From the NCBI GenBank assembly GCA_012514035.1, contig JAAZBB010000035.1, forward strand, positions 32,589-96,588: 64,000 nt of DNA, given 5' to 3'. The notes below the pieces were generated by a model, which had not been told where the DNA came from, searched no databases, and worked only from the letters and a program-made list of their open reading frames with translations. A program made the position numbers and the translations under genes. The stretch is from Lentisphaerota bacterium (GTDB lineage: Bacteria; Verrucomicrobiota; Kiritimatiellia; CAIQIC01; Lenti-01). This document shows, piece after piece, positions 50,228-58,749 of this stretch (its first letter is position 1; every line of letters begins with the position of its first letter).

Positions 50228-51394
50228 ATGAAAATCTGTCGGATCATGCCGGTGGCCCTGACGTTCCTGCTGGTGCACATCCCGGGTGCCCGGGGCCGCA
50301 ATGTGCCCGTGTACCGAGAATACACCCAGCCGATTGCGTTTTATGACGAAACCGGGCAGCGGACGTCATTGACCGGCGGGGCGCCGGATCTGCTGGCCCT
50401 GCAAACGCTGCGCGACACGCAGGCGCAGGCCGGATTGATGGGCAAGGAGACGCTGTTTGATCTCATGTTGACAGGTGGCGGTTCCGTGTTCGCCGTGAAT
50501 CCGGCGGTCCCGCTACAGGCGCCGGTTCCGGCCGATGAAACCCATACCTGGCGCAAATCGGATGAATCGGCTCGGAACTGGCTGGCGGGCAGCTTGAAAC
50601 TGCCGAGCCTGGGCCAGACGGGTACCAATGCGGCGGAATCCGTCCTCGCCTCGGGAAATCAAGATTCCAGATGGGGGTGGTTGGCTGACGAAGTGGCCGA
50701 GCGAACCGGGCCGCAGGTCCTGTTGCCCGAGCAAATGCAGCCGGAAGAGGAACTCGCCGCCAGAGGAATGAATGCCATGACAGTCGCCGATCTCTTTGCG
50801 GCGGAACGTGGTGAAGCCGAGGTCGGAAATCCAACGGGCGTTCCGCCCGAGACACCGGCGGCGGCCGGGAATGACCGGGATCACCTGGTGCGTCCCGGTG
50901 AAAGCAGCCAGGCCTCCAGCCTTGATCAGCAAGGAGGCGGCTGGTTGGACCCCGCCCGCCTGCCCGGCCCGGCGTCTGCGAACCGGGCGGCGGACATGAG
51001 CGAGACGCGAAAAATCATCTCTGAAATATCCGCCGGCGTCCGGCCGGACTTCGCTTCGTTGCGAGATACGCTCGTGAATGTGCCAGCCGGTCCCGCCGGC
51101 ACACCGAATTCAGGAAGAGTCATGCCAGCCAAAGCGCCCAGTTTGGTATTTCCTGAAAGTGCCAATCTGTCGCGCCCGGTTCTTTCGGGCAGCGATTCTG
51201 GCCGGGCCGGGGCGCCTGCAACTGTTATCTCTTCTTGGAGAAGTGGATGGCTCAGTAGCGATAAAACCGTAGCCAGGGAGTCTCGTTGGGGAATCCTTTC
51301 AGATCCGGTTTCGGCTCCGGTCATGCCATCCCTGCCTGCAGGGGGCACGCGTCCCAGTCCGTCCGGAGGGGGATATAAGCCGGTATGGCAGTAG
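50228..51394 (+). CDS. Secreted protein of unknown function
   Basis: 388 residues. A signal peptide (RIMPVALTFLLVHIPGARG) is followed by a low-complexity, Gly/Pro/Ser/Ala-rich body without a recognisable domain, ending PSGGGYKPVWQ. It is divergent from the SurA-like gene, 77 bp away. Codon use looks normal for the neighbourhood, and the frame is long and clean, so it is probably real. I do not recognise the family. Confidence 0.55.
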   Translation: MKICRIMPVALTFLLVHIPGARGRNVPVYREYTQPIAFYDETGQRTSLTGGAPDLLALQTLRDTQAQAGLMGKETLFDLMLTGGGSVFAVNPAVPLQAPVPADETHTWRKSDESARNWLAGSLKLPSLGQTGTNAAESVLASGNQDSRWGWLADEVAERTGPQVLLPEQMQPEEELAARGMNAMTVADLFAAERGEAEVGNPTGVPPETPAAAGNDRDHLVRPGESSQASSLDQQGGGWLDPARLPGPASANRAADMSETRKIISEISAGVRPDFASLRDTLVNVPAGPAGTPNSGRVMPAKAPSLVFPESANLSRPVLSGSDSGRAGAPATVISSWRSGWLSSDKTVARESRWGILSDPVSAPVMPSLPAGGTRPSPSGGGYKPVWQ

Positions 51395-51763
51395 ATGAAA
51401 CTTCTTATCTGCCTGATAAAGATCTGATTCCAGCTTAATTGGCTGACCATTTCCTGTTTTGATCCCGGAATGAATCCGTTGTTTTAATTTGCTCCCCGGC
51501 AGTCAATTACATGCTGCATTTCATAAAAACCACCAAAATCGATGGGTGTTGACCGGCTTTCGCTTGACGGTCCTTTTTTTTTGCACAAAACTGACCATGG
51601 AGCTGTGAAGGTGTGATCATGCAGCTCAGTTGTATGTCCATCCCGGTGGTACGAGTCAGAATGAGGCGGTGAATCCACCGGAAGCAAGCAGCACGGCAGG
51701 CATGAATCCATATGAAACAGATTGCCATCCTCGGATGGGACCATCATGAGTAAAGGAACAGGC
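51395..51763. other. Intergenic, nothing firm seen
   Basis: About 370 bp with lower GC than the flanks. No coding frame with plausible sequence, RNA gene or clear promoter could be supported. Confidence 0.4.
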
Positions 51764-52447
51764 ATGAAACAAACGTCGTGGGCCCTGATCATGGCCGCGG
51801 GCAAGGCGGAACAGATTTCGTCTGATATCGAAACCGCCTTCCTCTATCTGAATGATCGGCCCGTTCTTGCCTATTCGCTTGCAGCGTTCATGCAATGTCC
51901 GGACATTTCCGGCATCGTGGTGGTGGTGAGCCGGGAGCGGGCGGAAAGCGTGTTGGGCATGGTCCAGCTCTATGGGTTCTCCAAAGTCCGGAAAATCGTG
52001 GCGGGAGGCGCCAAGCGCTCCGCCTCGATGGCCGCGGGCCTGGAACACATCGAGGACGACGTGGATTTTGTCTGTGTTCACGATGCCTCGCGTCCGCTGT
52101 TGTCCCCGGCGCTTGTTTCGGAAACTGTACACAGCGCGCATCGCCACGGATCGGGTCTGGCCGCGGTGGAAATCGCCGATCCGGTGGTCACGGCGGCCAA
52201 GGGCGTGGTGTTGTCACGCCAGGACCGGGACAGCCGGCTCTGGGCGGTCACGTCTCCCCAGACCTATGCGCGCGAGGTCCTGGTCAAGGCGTACCCCAAG
52301 CCCGCGCGGGATCGCAAGAACTATGGCGACGACCTGGCGGCCGTCATGGCGCAACGCGTCAAGCTTCATTTGGTGCCGGTCGCGGCGCCCTCGCCGCGCA
52401 TCCGTTCCGCTGCGGATCTCGCGCCGGTCCTGGCGCTGATGAAATGA
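51764..52447 (+). CDS. IspD-like nucleotidyltransferase lacking key catalytic residues
   Basis: 227 residues from ATG 51764, with AAAGGAA upstream. The fold is clearly IspD: AAG near the N-terminus, PVLAYSLAAFMQCPDI, VCVHDASRPLLSP, VTSPQTYAREVLVKAY, KLHLVPVA. But the loop that should read AAGxGxRM...K-Q reads AAGKAEQISSDIETAF. By alignment with E. coli IspD, Arg20 becomes Gln and Lys27 becomes Thr. Either it has another substrate or it is no longer catalytic. No ispF is adjacent. The symbol is withheld for this reason. Confidence 0.75.
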   Translation: MKQTSWALIMAAGKAEQISSDIETAFLYLNDRPVLAYSLAAFMQCPDISGIVVVVSRERAESVLGMVQLYGFSKVRKIVAGGAKRSASMAAGLEHIEDDVDFVCVHDASRPLLSPALVSETVHSAHRHGSGLAAVEIADPVVTAAKGVVLSRQDRDSRLWAVTSPQTYAREVLVKAYPKPARDRKNYGDDLAAVMAQRVKLHLVPVAAPSPRIRSAADLAPVLALMK

Positions 52448-52618
52448 CCTGCGCGGCGCGCAGCCGGATCCGCCGGAAGATGCGTGGAGAAAATATACCA
52501 TCGGAATAAGGTTGCTTTTCCGCCCCGTTTGAAGCATAACGCACATTCGGATTGGGAATCTGAACGGAAAACCGATCTCAAAAAAAACAGAAACAGAAGC
52601 AATCAAGGAGAACTGGAA

Positions 52619-52900
52619 ATGGCAAAGGCGATGACGAAGAGCCAGATCGTGGCGGCGGTGGCGGACAAGTCCGGGATCAGCAAGAAGCAGGCCGGCATTG
52701 CGCTGGAAGCCCTCGCGGCGCTGGCATACAAAAACGCCAAAAACGGATTCACCGTTCCCGGGCTGGGCAAGCTCGTGTTGGTGAATCGCAAGGCGCGCAT
52801 GGGTCGCAATCCCGCGACGGGCGAAGTCATCCAGATCAAGGCCAAGAAGGTTGTGAAGTTCCGCGTGGCCAAAGCGGCCAAGGACGCGATCCTGAAGTAA
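52619..52900 (+). CDS. HU-family histone-like DNA-binding protein
   Basis: 93 residues. Strong AAGGAGA before ATG 52619. HU/IHF fold: MTKSQIVAAVADKSGISKKQAG, GLGKLVLVNRKARMGRNPATGE (beta-arm with the RNPxTG motif), then IKAKKVVKFRVAKAAKDAI. Bends DNA non-specifically and compacts the nucleoid. A 170-bp untranslated leader separates it from the ispD-like gene, and an intrinsic terminator follows. Confidence 0.93.
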   Translation: MAKAMTKSQIVAAVADKSGISKKQAGIALEALAALAYKNAKNGFTVPGLGKLVLVNRKARMGRNPATGEVIQIKAKKVVKFRVAKAAKDAILK

Positions 52901-52924
52901 GAAAACCTTCGTTCGGATGACCAC

Positions 52925-52954
52925 AAGGCCGCGGTCCACCGCGGCCTTTTTTTT
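52925..52954 (+). terminator. Intrinsic terminator after the HU gene
   Basis: Stem AAGGCCGCGG / CCGCGGCCTT with a TCCA loop, followed by T8. Confidence 0.9.
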
Positions 52955-53011
52955 CTCGGGCGCGGGTGAGTCGGACGGGGAGGATGCACCCCCCCGGAGC
53001 CGTCCGGGATT

Positions 53012-53087
53012 TGGTGGAGGGTAGGAGGTTCGAACTCCCGACCTCCTGAATGCCATTCAGGCGCTCTACCAACTGAGCTAACCCCCC
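53012..53087 (-). tRNA. tRNA-Ala (anticodon GGC)
   Basis: 76 nt on the minus strand with CCA encoded. Acceptor GGGGGGT pairs with ACCCTCC (one G-U pair). D-arm AGCTCAGTTGGTAGAGC; anticodon stem CCTGA/TCAGG with loop ATGGCAT; T-arm GTTCGAA. It reads GCC codons. Confidence 0.97.
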
Positions 53088-53250
53088 AAATCCTCAGACG
53101 TTGGGCCACCTTGTACCATGCGGCCGGGTCGGCGTCAACCTGTCCGGCGAAAAACTTTTTCAGCGCCGGGCGGGCTTCTTTGCACGGCGGTGTCGACAGC
53201 CGGCGCGCCCGGCGGCCGCCTTTGCCGGATAGTTATTCCTGGCCTCGGGG

Positions 53251-53279
53251 TTGACACCCGGCGGGGCTTCGCGTATTTT
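53251..53279 (+). promoter_or_regulatory. Promoter for rplU-rpmA
   Basis: Consensus TTGACA (53251-53256), 17-bp spacer, TATTTT (53274-53279), about 58 bp before the rplU start. Confidence 0.7.
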
Positions 53280-53336
53280 GCACGGCTGTTTTGGAAATCG
53301 GGCCGGCAGCGGTCGGTCCAGGAAACGAGGATCCAG

Positions 53337-53654
53337 ATGGAAGCATATGCGGTAATCGAAACCGGCGGCAAGCAGTACCGGGTGCAGAAGGATGATGTGC
53401 TGGCGGTCGAACGGCTGGCCGGCGCCGAGGTCGGCAAGCAGGTCGAGCTGGGCCGCGTGCTGGCGTTGAACGACGGGTCCGGTTTGAAAGCCGGCGCCCC
53501 GGAGGTGGCAGGCGCCAAGGTGATGGCCGAAGTGCTCGCCGAAGTCCGCGCCCCGAAAGTGGTCGCGTTCAAGAAAAAGCGCCGCAAGGGATATCATCGC
53601 AAGGTCGGACATCGCCAGAATCTGCTCAAAGTGAAGATTGCATCCATCGCATAG
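53337..53654 (+). CDS. rplU: 50S ribosomal protein L21
   Basis: 105 residues from ATG 53337 ([20 protein letters not shown]), the canonical L21 start. The end has [20 protein letters not shown], the rRNA-binding loop typical of L21. Upstream in-frame codons are noncoding leader. First gene of the usual rplU-rpmA-obgE cluster. Confidence 0.96.
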   Translation: MEAYAVIETGGKQYRVQKDDVLAVERLAGAEVGKQVELGRVLALNDGSGLKAGAPEVAGAKVMAEVLAEVRAPKVVAFKKKRRKGYHRKVGHRQNLLKVKIASIA

Positions 53655-53669
53655 GCAAGGAGTCGAACC

Positions 53670-53924
53670 ATGGCGCATAAAAAAGGACAGGGCAGCAGCC
53701 GCAATGGCCGGGACAGTAATGGCCAGCGGCGTGGCATCAAGCGGTTCGGCGGCCAGTCCGTCGTGGCGGGCAGCGTTCTGGTCCGCCAGTGTGGGACGAA
53801 AAAAGAACCCGGATTGAATGTCGGCATGGGCAAGGATTACACGTTGTTTGCGCTGACGGATGGCGTGGTTTCATTCGACCGCGGCGGCAAGCGCGTCAAC
53901 GTCCAGAAACTCGTCCAGGCCTGA
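53670..53924 (+). CDS. rpmA: 50S ribosomal protein L27
   Basis: 84 residues beginning [17 protein letters not shown], with the conserved [11 protein letters not shown] and [16 protein letters not shown]27 reaches the peptidyl-transferase centre with its N-terminal tail; there is no N-terminal propeptide. 15 bp after rplU, with AAGGAG upstream. Confidence 0.97.
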   Translation: MAHKKGQGSSRNGRDSNGQRRGIKRFGGQSVVAGSVLVRQCGTKKEPGLNVGMGKDYTLFALTDGVVSFDRGGKRVNVQKLVQA

Positions 53925-54031
53925 CCGCCGCGCGCATGCGCTTCGTTGGCGGGGACCGGCGGACCCGCGCGACTCCGCACCCCCCGCGGGTTCGTTGCGC
54001 GACTTTTGATTTCTGACTGCATTCGCCGGCC

Positions 54032-55051
54032 ATGAAACCCGTCACGTTTGTCGATCAAGTCCGCATCCAGGTTTTCGCCGGCAACGGCGGAAACGGCGTG
54101 GCTTCTTTTCGCCGCGAAAAGTTCATCCCCTACGGCGGGCCCGATGGCGGCGACGGCGGTGACGGCGGCAGCGTGTTTTTGCGGGCCTCCAAGGATGTCG
54201 CTTCCCTGCTCGATCTGCACTTCGCCCCCATCGTACGCGCGGAACATGGCGAAAAGGGCCGCGGGCAGCAGCAGTATGGCCGCCGCGGGCGCGACAAGAT
54301 CGTGCCGGTGCCGACCGGCACGGAGGTGCGCGACGCCGAAACCGGGGAGTTCATCGGCGAAGTGCTGGCCGATGGCGACCGGATGAACATCGCGCCCGGC
54401 GGCAAGGGGGGGCTGGGCAACCTGCATTTCCAGACCAGTACCCATCAGGCGCCGCGCGAGTTCACCGAAGGCACGCCCGGCGCGGTTCGGACCCTGCGCC
54501 TGACCATGAAGACCGTGGCCGATGTGGGGCTGGTTGGCTATCCCAATGCCGGCAAATCCACGCTGCTGGCCGAACTGAGTTCGGCCCGGCCCAAAGTGGC
54601 GGCCTATCCCTTCACCACCCTGCATCCGCAGGTGGGCACCGTCGTGTTCGATGCCACCCATTCAATCCGGGTGGCGGACGTTCCCGGCCTGCTCAAGGAT
54701 GCGCACAAGGGGGTCGGCCTGGGGCATGACTTCCTCCGCCACATCGAACGGACCCGTTTCCTCCTGTTTGTGATCGACATGGCCGGCAGCGAAGGCCGTA
54801 GCCCCGTGGAGGATTTCCGGACTCTCCGTGAGGAGTTGCGGCTCTACAACCCCGATCTGGCCAAGCGACCCTACGAAATTCTGGCCAACAAGATGGATGA
54901 ACCGGCGGCCAAGGAGAACCTGAAGGTGTTTCGGCGCGAGATCCGGCGCAAGCCCCTGGAACTGTGCGCCGTGCTGGGCGAAGGCGTGCCCGCCTTGAAG
55001 ACCAGACTCTTCAAATGGTTTTTTCCGGAAGACCCATTGCTCGAAATCTAA
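54032..55051 (+). CDS. obgE: GTPase Obg/CgtA
   Basis: 339 residues. Glycine-rich Obg fold at residues 1-160 (GNGGNGVASFRREKF, GGPDGGDGGDGGSV), then the G-domain: VGYPNAGKSTLL (P-loop), DVPGLLKDAHKGVGLGHDFL, ANKMDEP. It lacks the extra C-terminal domain of some Obg proteins. Involved in late 50S assembly and stringent control. About 107 bp after rpmA, in the conserved order. Confidence 0.96.
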   Translation: MKPVTFVDQVRIQVFAGNGGNGVASFRREKFIPYGGPDGGDGGDGGSVFLRASKDVASLLDLHFAPIVRAEHGEKGRGQQQYGRRGRDKIVPVPTGTEVRDAETGEFIGEVLADGDRMNIAPGGKGGLGNLHFQTSTHQAPREFTEGTPGAVRTLRLTMKTVADVGLVGYPNAGKSTLLAELSSARPKVAAYPFTTLHPQVGTVVFDATHSIRVADVPGLLKDAHKGVGLGHDFLRHIERTRFLLFVIDMAGSEGRSPVEDFRTLREELRLYNPDLAKRPYEILANKMDEPAAKENLKVFRREIRRKPLELCAVLGEGVPALKTRLFKWFFPEDPLLEI

Positions 55052-55275
55052 CCGGGCTGGCCGCGGCCCCGCTTTGGCTGTTTGGGCTGTAGGGCTGAGC
55101 GTACGGCTGCTCCCCCCAAAAAACAAAAAGCGGCGTGGCGCTCGCCGAGCCTCGCTTTCCGCCGCATTCCAAATTCGGCCGATCGTTGTCAACGAAACCG
55201 GGAAGCGCCCGCCTGGCAAGGGCCATGCGCTTTCGGCTTGCTTTGCCCGGGACGGAAGGGCAGGGTGTGCCGCCT

Positions 55276-56172
55276 ATGGAAACCACCCCCCCCTCCGATT
55301 CCTTCAACGAATTCGGCTACCGCAGAAAGAAAAGAAACGCGATTCCGGAAAATCGGCACCCGTCCGACCGGCCCCGCCGTCGGCCCTATGGCGCCCCCGG
55401 GGGGAGCCCGGATTCACGTGACTTCCGCCGGCCTGTGAATCCGCACGGGGACGGCTATGCCCGCAGTTATCAGAAACCACGGGGGGCGTATCGGCCATCT
55501 ACCGGCCCGCACCGCAAGCCGACCGGCGCGCAGAATGCAGGTCCGGCAGGGGATGGCCGGACTCCGCCGTGGCAGAAACGCCGGCCGGCTGCGCCGGCCG
55601 GCGACTGGAAAGCCGAGGGCCGGCGTGACGGCGGCAGACCGGGGGGATTCAGAAAACCATCCGGGTATCGCAAGCCGTATGGGGCCGGCGATGCAGATGC
55701 CCGGCGCGATTTTCGCAGACCGTATGGCTCGACGCCAGCCGGTCGACCCCGGGCGGAGGGCGACTGGTCGGGCGGTTATCCGCCCCGTCGCGCCCGTCAG
55801 GATGCGCGGGGTGGATTCCGCTCTCCGCATGGTCCGCGCCAGCCCTATGGCCCGCGGACTTCGCGCGAAGGCCGGGACTTTCGTTCGCCGCATGGTCCGC
55901 GCCCCCCCTATGGTCCGCGCAGACCGGGTTCGTCCGAGGAATTCCGTCCGCCCCGCGGGCCGCGCAAGCCTTATCGATTTGCGGCCGGAGACGGTGCGGG
56001 TCGCCAGGCGCATGCGCCGCACCGCGATCACGGCGGCTGGAAAAAACCGTATCATGCCCGCAAGCCCTTTCAGAAAGGGTCGCCTTATTCCCGTCCCCCG
56101 CAGGGGAACGGTTCCCGGCCCGTATGGCGGAAACAAAAGCCGGACCAGGCCGAAGACCGGCCGCATGACTGA
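55276..56172 (+). CDS. Basic, disordered Arg/Gly/Pro-rich protein with PYGPR repeats
   Basis: 298 residues from ATG 55276. There is no folded domain. The sequence is dominated by R, G, P and Y, with tandem units around FRSPHGPR-PYGPR, FRRPYG and FRKP. Such tails are usually RNA-binding or condensate-forming and often append to rRNA-modifying enzymes or helicases, but here the tail stands alone. It lies between obgE and the HAD-like gene. GC-rich repetitive DNA could be an artefact of codon bias, so a real protein is likely but not certain. Confidence 0.5.
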   Translation: METTPPSDSFNEFGYRRKKRNAIPENRHPSDRPRRRPYGAPGGSPDSRDFRRPVNPHGDGYARSYQKPRGAYRPSTGPHRKPTGAQNAGPAGDGRTPPWQKRRPAAPAGDWKAEGRRDGGRPGGFRKPSGYRKPYGAGDADARRDFRRPYGSTPAGRPRAEGDWSGGYPPRRARQDARGGFRSPHGPRQPYGPRTSREGRDFRSPHGPRPPYGPRRPGSSEEFRPPRGPRKPYRFAAGDGAGRQAHAPHRDHGGWKKPYHARKPFQKGSPYSRPPQGNGSRPVWRKQKPDQAEDRPHD

Positions 56173-56268
56173 GTTCCTCCGCGTTCCGAACTCGGAAACC
56201 TGTTGACCCCGCGGAAGACGCATTTTAGACTGCCCCGGTTTACTGTCACCCAACCTTCAGGAGCGATC

Positions 56269-56985
56269 ATGGTAACGGCGAAAATTGAAGACCAGCAACC
56301 CGATGGACCTTCTGCAAAAAGCGCTTTGCTTTTTGAAATGGATACGGTGGCGCTGGGCGCCCGGCAGATCCGCTACAGCGTGCTGGCCGGGATTCTGAAG
56401 GAACAAGGCATCACCCTGACCCCCATCCTGTATTCCCGCTACTGCCTGCATCCGGCGCCGGCCGTCTACATGCCGGAATTCCTCAAGGCCGTGAAATATA
56501 CCGCCGCTTCACCGGAGGAGGTCGTCGAGCGGCTGAATGGCGAGACCACCTCCCGCTTGATGCACAAATCCACCTTGATCAGCGATGGACTGATCAAATG
56601 GATAGAGGCCGCCAAGGCCCGCGGCGCCGCCATCGCCTGCGTGTCCATCCTGCCCCAACTGGCCGCGGATGACGTCGCCGCGCATCTGGGCTTCCAGCGC
56701 TGGGGCGTCGAGGTCTTTTCCGCCCTGCCGTCTTCAACCGACAAGGGATTTCCCCGCGCGGAACATTGGCTGCGCATGGCCAAGGCCATCAACCGCAATC
56801 CCAAGCGCTGCCTGGCCATCGTCAGCAACATGGCCACCACCAAGACCGCCCTGGCCGCCATGATGCATGTGGCCGTCGTGACCGACGAGTTCACCGAATA
56901 CCAGGATTTCTGCGGCGCCAACATCGTGTGCGCGGACTTGAAAGAAGTGAAGCCGGATGTCTTCTTCCAGGAAATCAGCTTCTAA
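56269..56985 (+). CDS. Degenerate HAD-superfamily protein
   Basis: 238 residues; AGGAG before ATG 56269. The layout is that of beta-phosphoglucomutase-like HAD hydrolases, with a helical cap after LLFEMDTVALGARQIRYSVL. However, the motif FDxDG reads FEMDT, so the nucleophile Asp is Glu. The late acidic motif, normally near EDS, reads CLAIVSNMATTKTALAA, without the acidic pair. Probably a binding or regulatory paralogue without phosphatase activity. It overlaps mazG by 29 bp. Confidence 0.65.
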   Translation: MVTAKIEDQQPDGPSAKSALLFEMDTVALGARQIRYSVLAGILKEQGITLTPILYSRYCLHPAPAVYMPEFLKAVKYTAASPEEVVERLNGETTSRLMHKSTLISDGLIKWIEAAKARGAAIACVSILPQLAADDVAAHLGFQRWGVEVFSALPSSTDKGFPRAEHWLRMAKAINRNPKRCLAIVSNMATTKTALAAMMHVAVVTDEFTEYQDFCGANIVCADLKEVKPDVFFQEISF

Positions 56986-57871
56986 ACCGGCCTCGAAGAA
57001 GACCCGCGCCCGGCGTGCCGCGGCGCTCCGCCAGACCTCCGCCAAACGCACGGCCCATGCCCGGTCAACCACGCCGGCCAAACTGGCCGGGGGCGTGGAG
57101 CAAATGGCCCGCCTGCTCAAGATCATGGCCCGTCTGCGCCGGCCGGGCGACGGCTGTCCCTGGGACCTGGAGCAGACCATCGAGACCATCAAGTCAAACC
57201 TCATCGAAGAGGCCTATGAGGCCCTCGACGCCATGGAGAGCGGCGATCGCGCGCACCTGGCCGAGGAACTGGGAGACCTGCTGCTGCAAATCGTCTTCCA
57301 GTCGCAGATCGCGGCCGAGGAGGGGGCCTTCAGTTTCGCGGATGTTGCCCAAGGGATTTCCGACAAGCTTGTCCGCCGTCATCCCCATATCTTTGGCGAC
57401 GTGAAAGTGGCCGACGCCAAGGAGGTCCTGCGCAACTGGGATGCCATCAAGAAGACCGAGAAACAGGCCCGGGCCTCCGCCCTGGATGGCGTGCCGAAGC
57501 ACGTGCCGCCCCTGCACCGCGCCTACCAGCTGCAAAAGCGCGCGGCCCGGGTCGGCTTCGACTGGAGCGAAATCCGCAGCGTTTTTGCGAAGCTCGATGA
57601 GGAAATCGTCGAGCTCAAAGAGGCCATTGAAATCGGGAACCGCAAGCATGTCGTCGAGGAAGTCGGCGACGTGATTTTCTCCGTGGTCAACATTGCCCGT
57701 TTCATGAAGGTCGATCCGGCCTATGCCCTCGCGCAAACCAATGCCAAATTCTCGCGCCGCTTCCGGATCGTCGAGCATGAAATTCAAGCCAGCGGCCGCC
57801 AGATGAAGGACTGCACCCTGGCCCAGATGGACGAGATCTGGGATCGCCTGCGCGCCGCCGACAAGCGCTAG
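56957..57871 (+). CDS. mazG: Nucleoside triphosphate pyrophosphohydrolase MazG
   Basis: 304 residues. A basic N-terminal tail (about 1-45, SSSRKSASKPASKKTRARR) precedes two MazG domains. The first has GDGCPWDLEQT and EEAYEALDAM...EELGDLLLQIVF; the second has DEEIVELKEAI and VEEVGDVIFSVVN. The EExxE and ExxD metal ligands are present in both. It hydrolyses aberrant NTPs and is linked to ppGpp turnover in E. coli. Starts inside the HAD-like gene, so the two are co-translated. Confidence 0.93.
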   Translation: MSSSRKSASKPASKKTRARRAAALRQTSAKRTAHARSTTPAKLAGGVEQMARLLKIMARLRRPGDGCPWDLEQTIETIKSNLIEEAYEALDAMESGDRAHLAEELGDLLLQIVFQSQIAAEEGAFSFADVAQGISDKLVRRHPHIFGDVKVADAKEVLRNWDAIKKTEKQARASALDGVPKHVPPLHRAYQLQKRAARVGFDWSEIRSVFAKLDEEIVELKEAIEIGNRKHVVEEVGDVIFSVVNIARFMKVDPAYALAQTNAKFSRRFRIVEHEIQASGRQMKDCTLAQMDEIWDRLRAADKR

Positions 57872-57892
57872 TTCCGGCCCGGCGCCGGGCTT

Positions 57893-58558
57893 TCAGGCGG
57901 CGCGTTCGGGTTCGGCCGGTTCCAAGGCGAATGATTCCGCCGCCGCGGCCGTCCGGAGCTTTCTTCGACGGCACGTCACCAGGCTCAAAACAGCGCAGAA
58001 CAGCATGGCATTGCCGAAATAACAGGCCGTCATCCACCCCGGGCAGTGGAAAATATCCAGGACCGGCCAGCCGGGATGGTGAATGCCGGAATCCAGGCGG
58101 ATGCCGAATACATGGTATCCCAGTACTTCCATGGCGATGATCAGAACCGACAAGGCGCCGGTGAGGTGAATCCACAGCCGCCACCCGCGGTGCGCCTGGA
58201 AAAAAGGAAACACCCACACATAGAACAGCATCAGGAGAGACGGCCAGGCCAGCACCGGCAGGATCGAAACGCCCAGAACCGAGATTTTGTACAGGTTGTA
58301 TCCGCTGTAGCTGGCGCGATTCCAGATGAGGTAAGTCCAGGAGATGGCCATGGCCACCGGCCAGGCCCACAGCTTGTCCCGGTCCAGCTTGAAACTGAGC
58401 GCCATGATCATGCCGCAACCGGCCAGCAGGCCCATCTCCCGGTGCGCGCCCAGCAAGGCCAGGAAGATCAGCGTGGCCCCCGTCCAGACAACCCCCTTCC
58501 CGCGCGGCAATCCGATCCGGCCTCGCACTCTCGGCCGGAGGTTGGAGCAGAATTTCAT
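57893..58558 (-). CDS. Integral membrane protein of unknown function
   Basis: 221 residues from ATG 58558; an upstream ATG at 58621 would add 21 residues without a better Shine-Dalgarno. About six hydrophobic helices, for example TGATLIFLALLGAH, GLLAGCGMIMALSF and LTGALSVLIIAMEVL. Conserved-looking loops contain FHCPGWMTACYFGNA. I recognise no family. Convergent with mazG. Confidence 0.6.
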   Translation of the reverse strand: MKFCSNLRPRVRGRIGLPRGKGVVWTGATLIFLALLGAHREMGLLAGCGMIMALSFKLDRDKLWAWPVAMAISWTYLIWNRASYSGYNLYKISVLGVSILPVLAWPSLLMLFYVWVFPFFQAHRGWRLWIHLTGALSVLIIAMEVLGYHVFGIRLDSGIHHPGWPVLDIFHCPGWMTACYFGNAMLFCAVLSLVTCRRRKLRTAAAAESFALEPAEPERAA

Positions 58559-58693
58559 GCGCCAAGGTACCCTGCCTGTAACGATGATGAGTGTCCCGGG
58601 CCGATTCAAGCCGGAAAACACGGACTAGGGCGGTTTCTGACTGAATCCTCCCCCGGATCGGCCATCCGCAGAAGCCGCCCGCTGGAAACCGCT

Positions 58694-58723
58694 TTGTCCT
58701 GCCGGGGAAAAACATGCTATAAC
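58694..58723 (+). promoter_or_regulatory. Promoter for the ABC transporter operon
   Basis: TTGTCC (58694-58699), 18-bp spacer, TATAAC (58718-58723), about 27 bp before the ATPase start. Confidence 0.5.
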
Positions 58724-58749
58724 CAGACCGCTCCCAAGGAGAATCGACC

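Noticed and set aside
51484..51804. 106-codon minus-strand frame before the ispD-like gene
   Set aside because: Overlaps the ispD-like start in antisense and has no proteinlike pattern.
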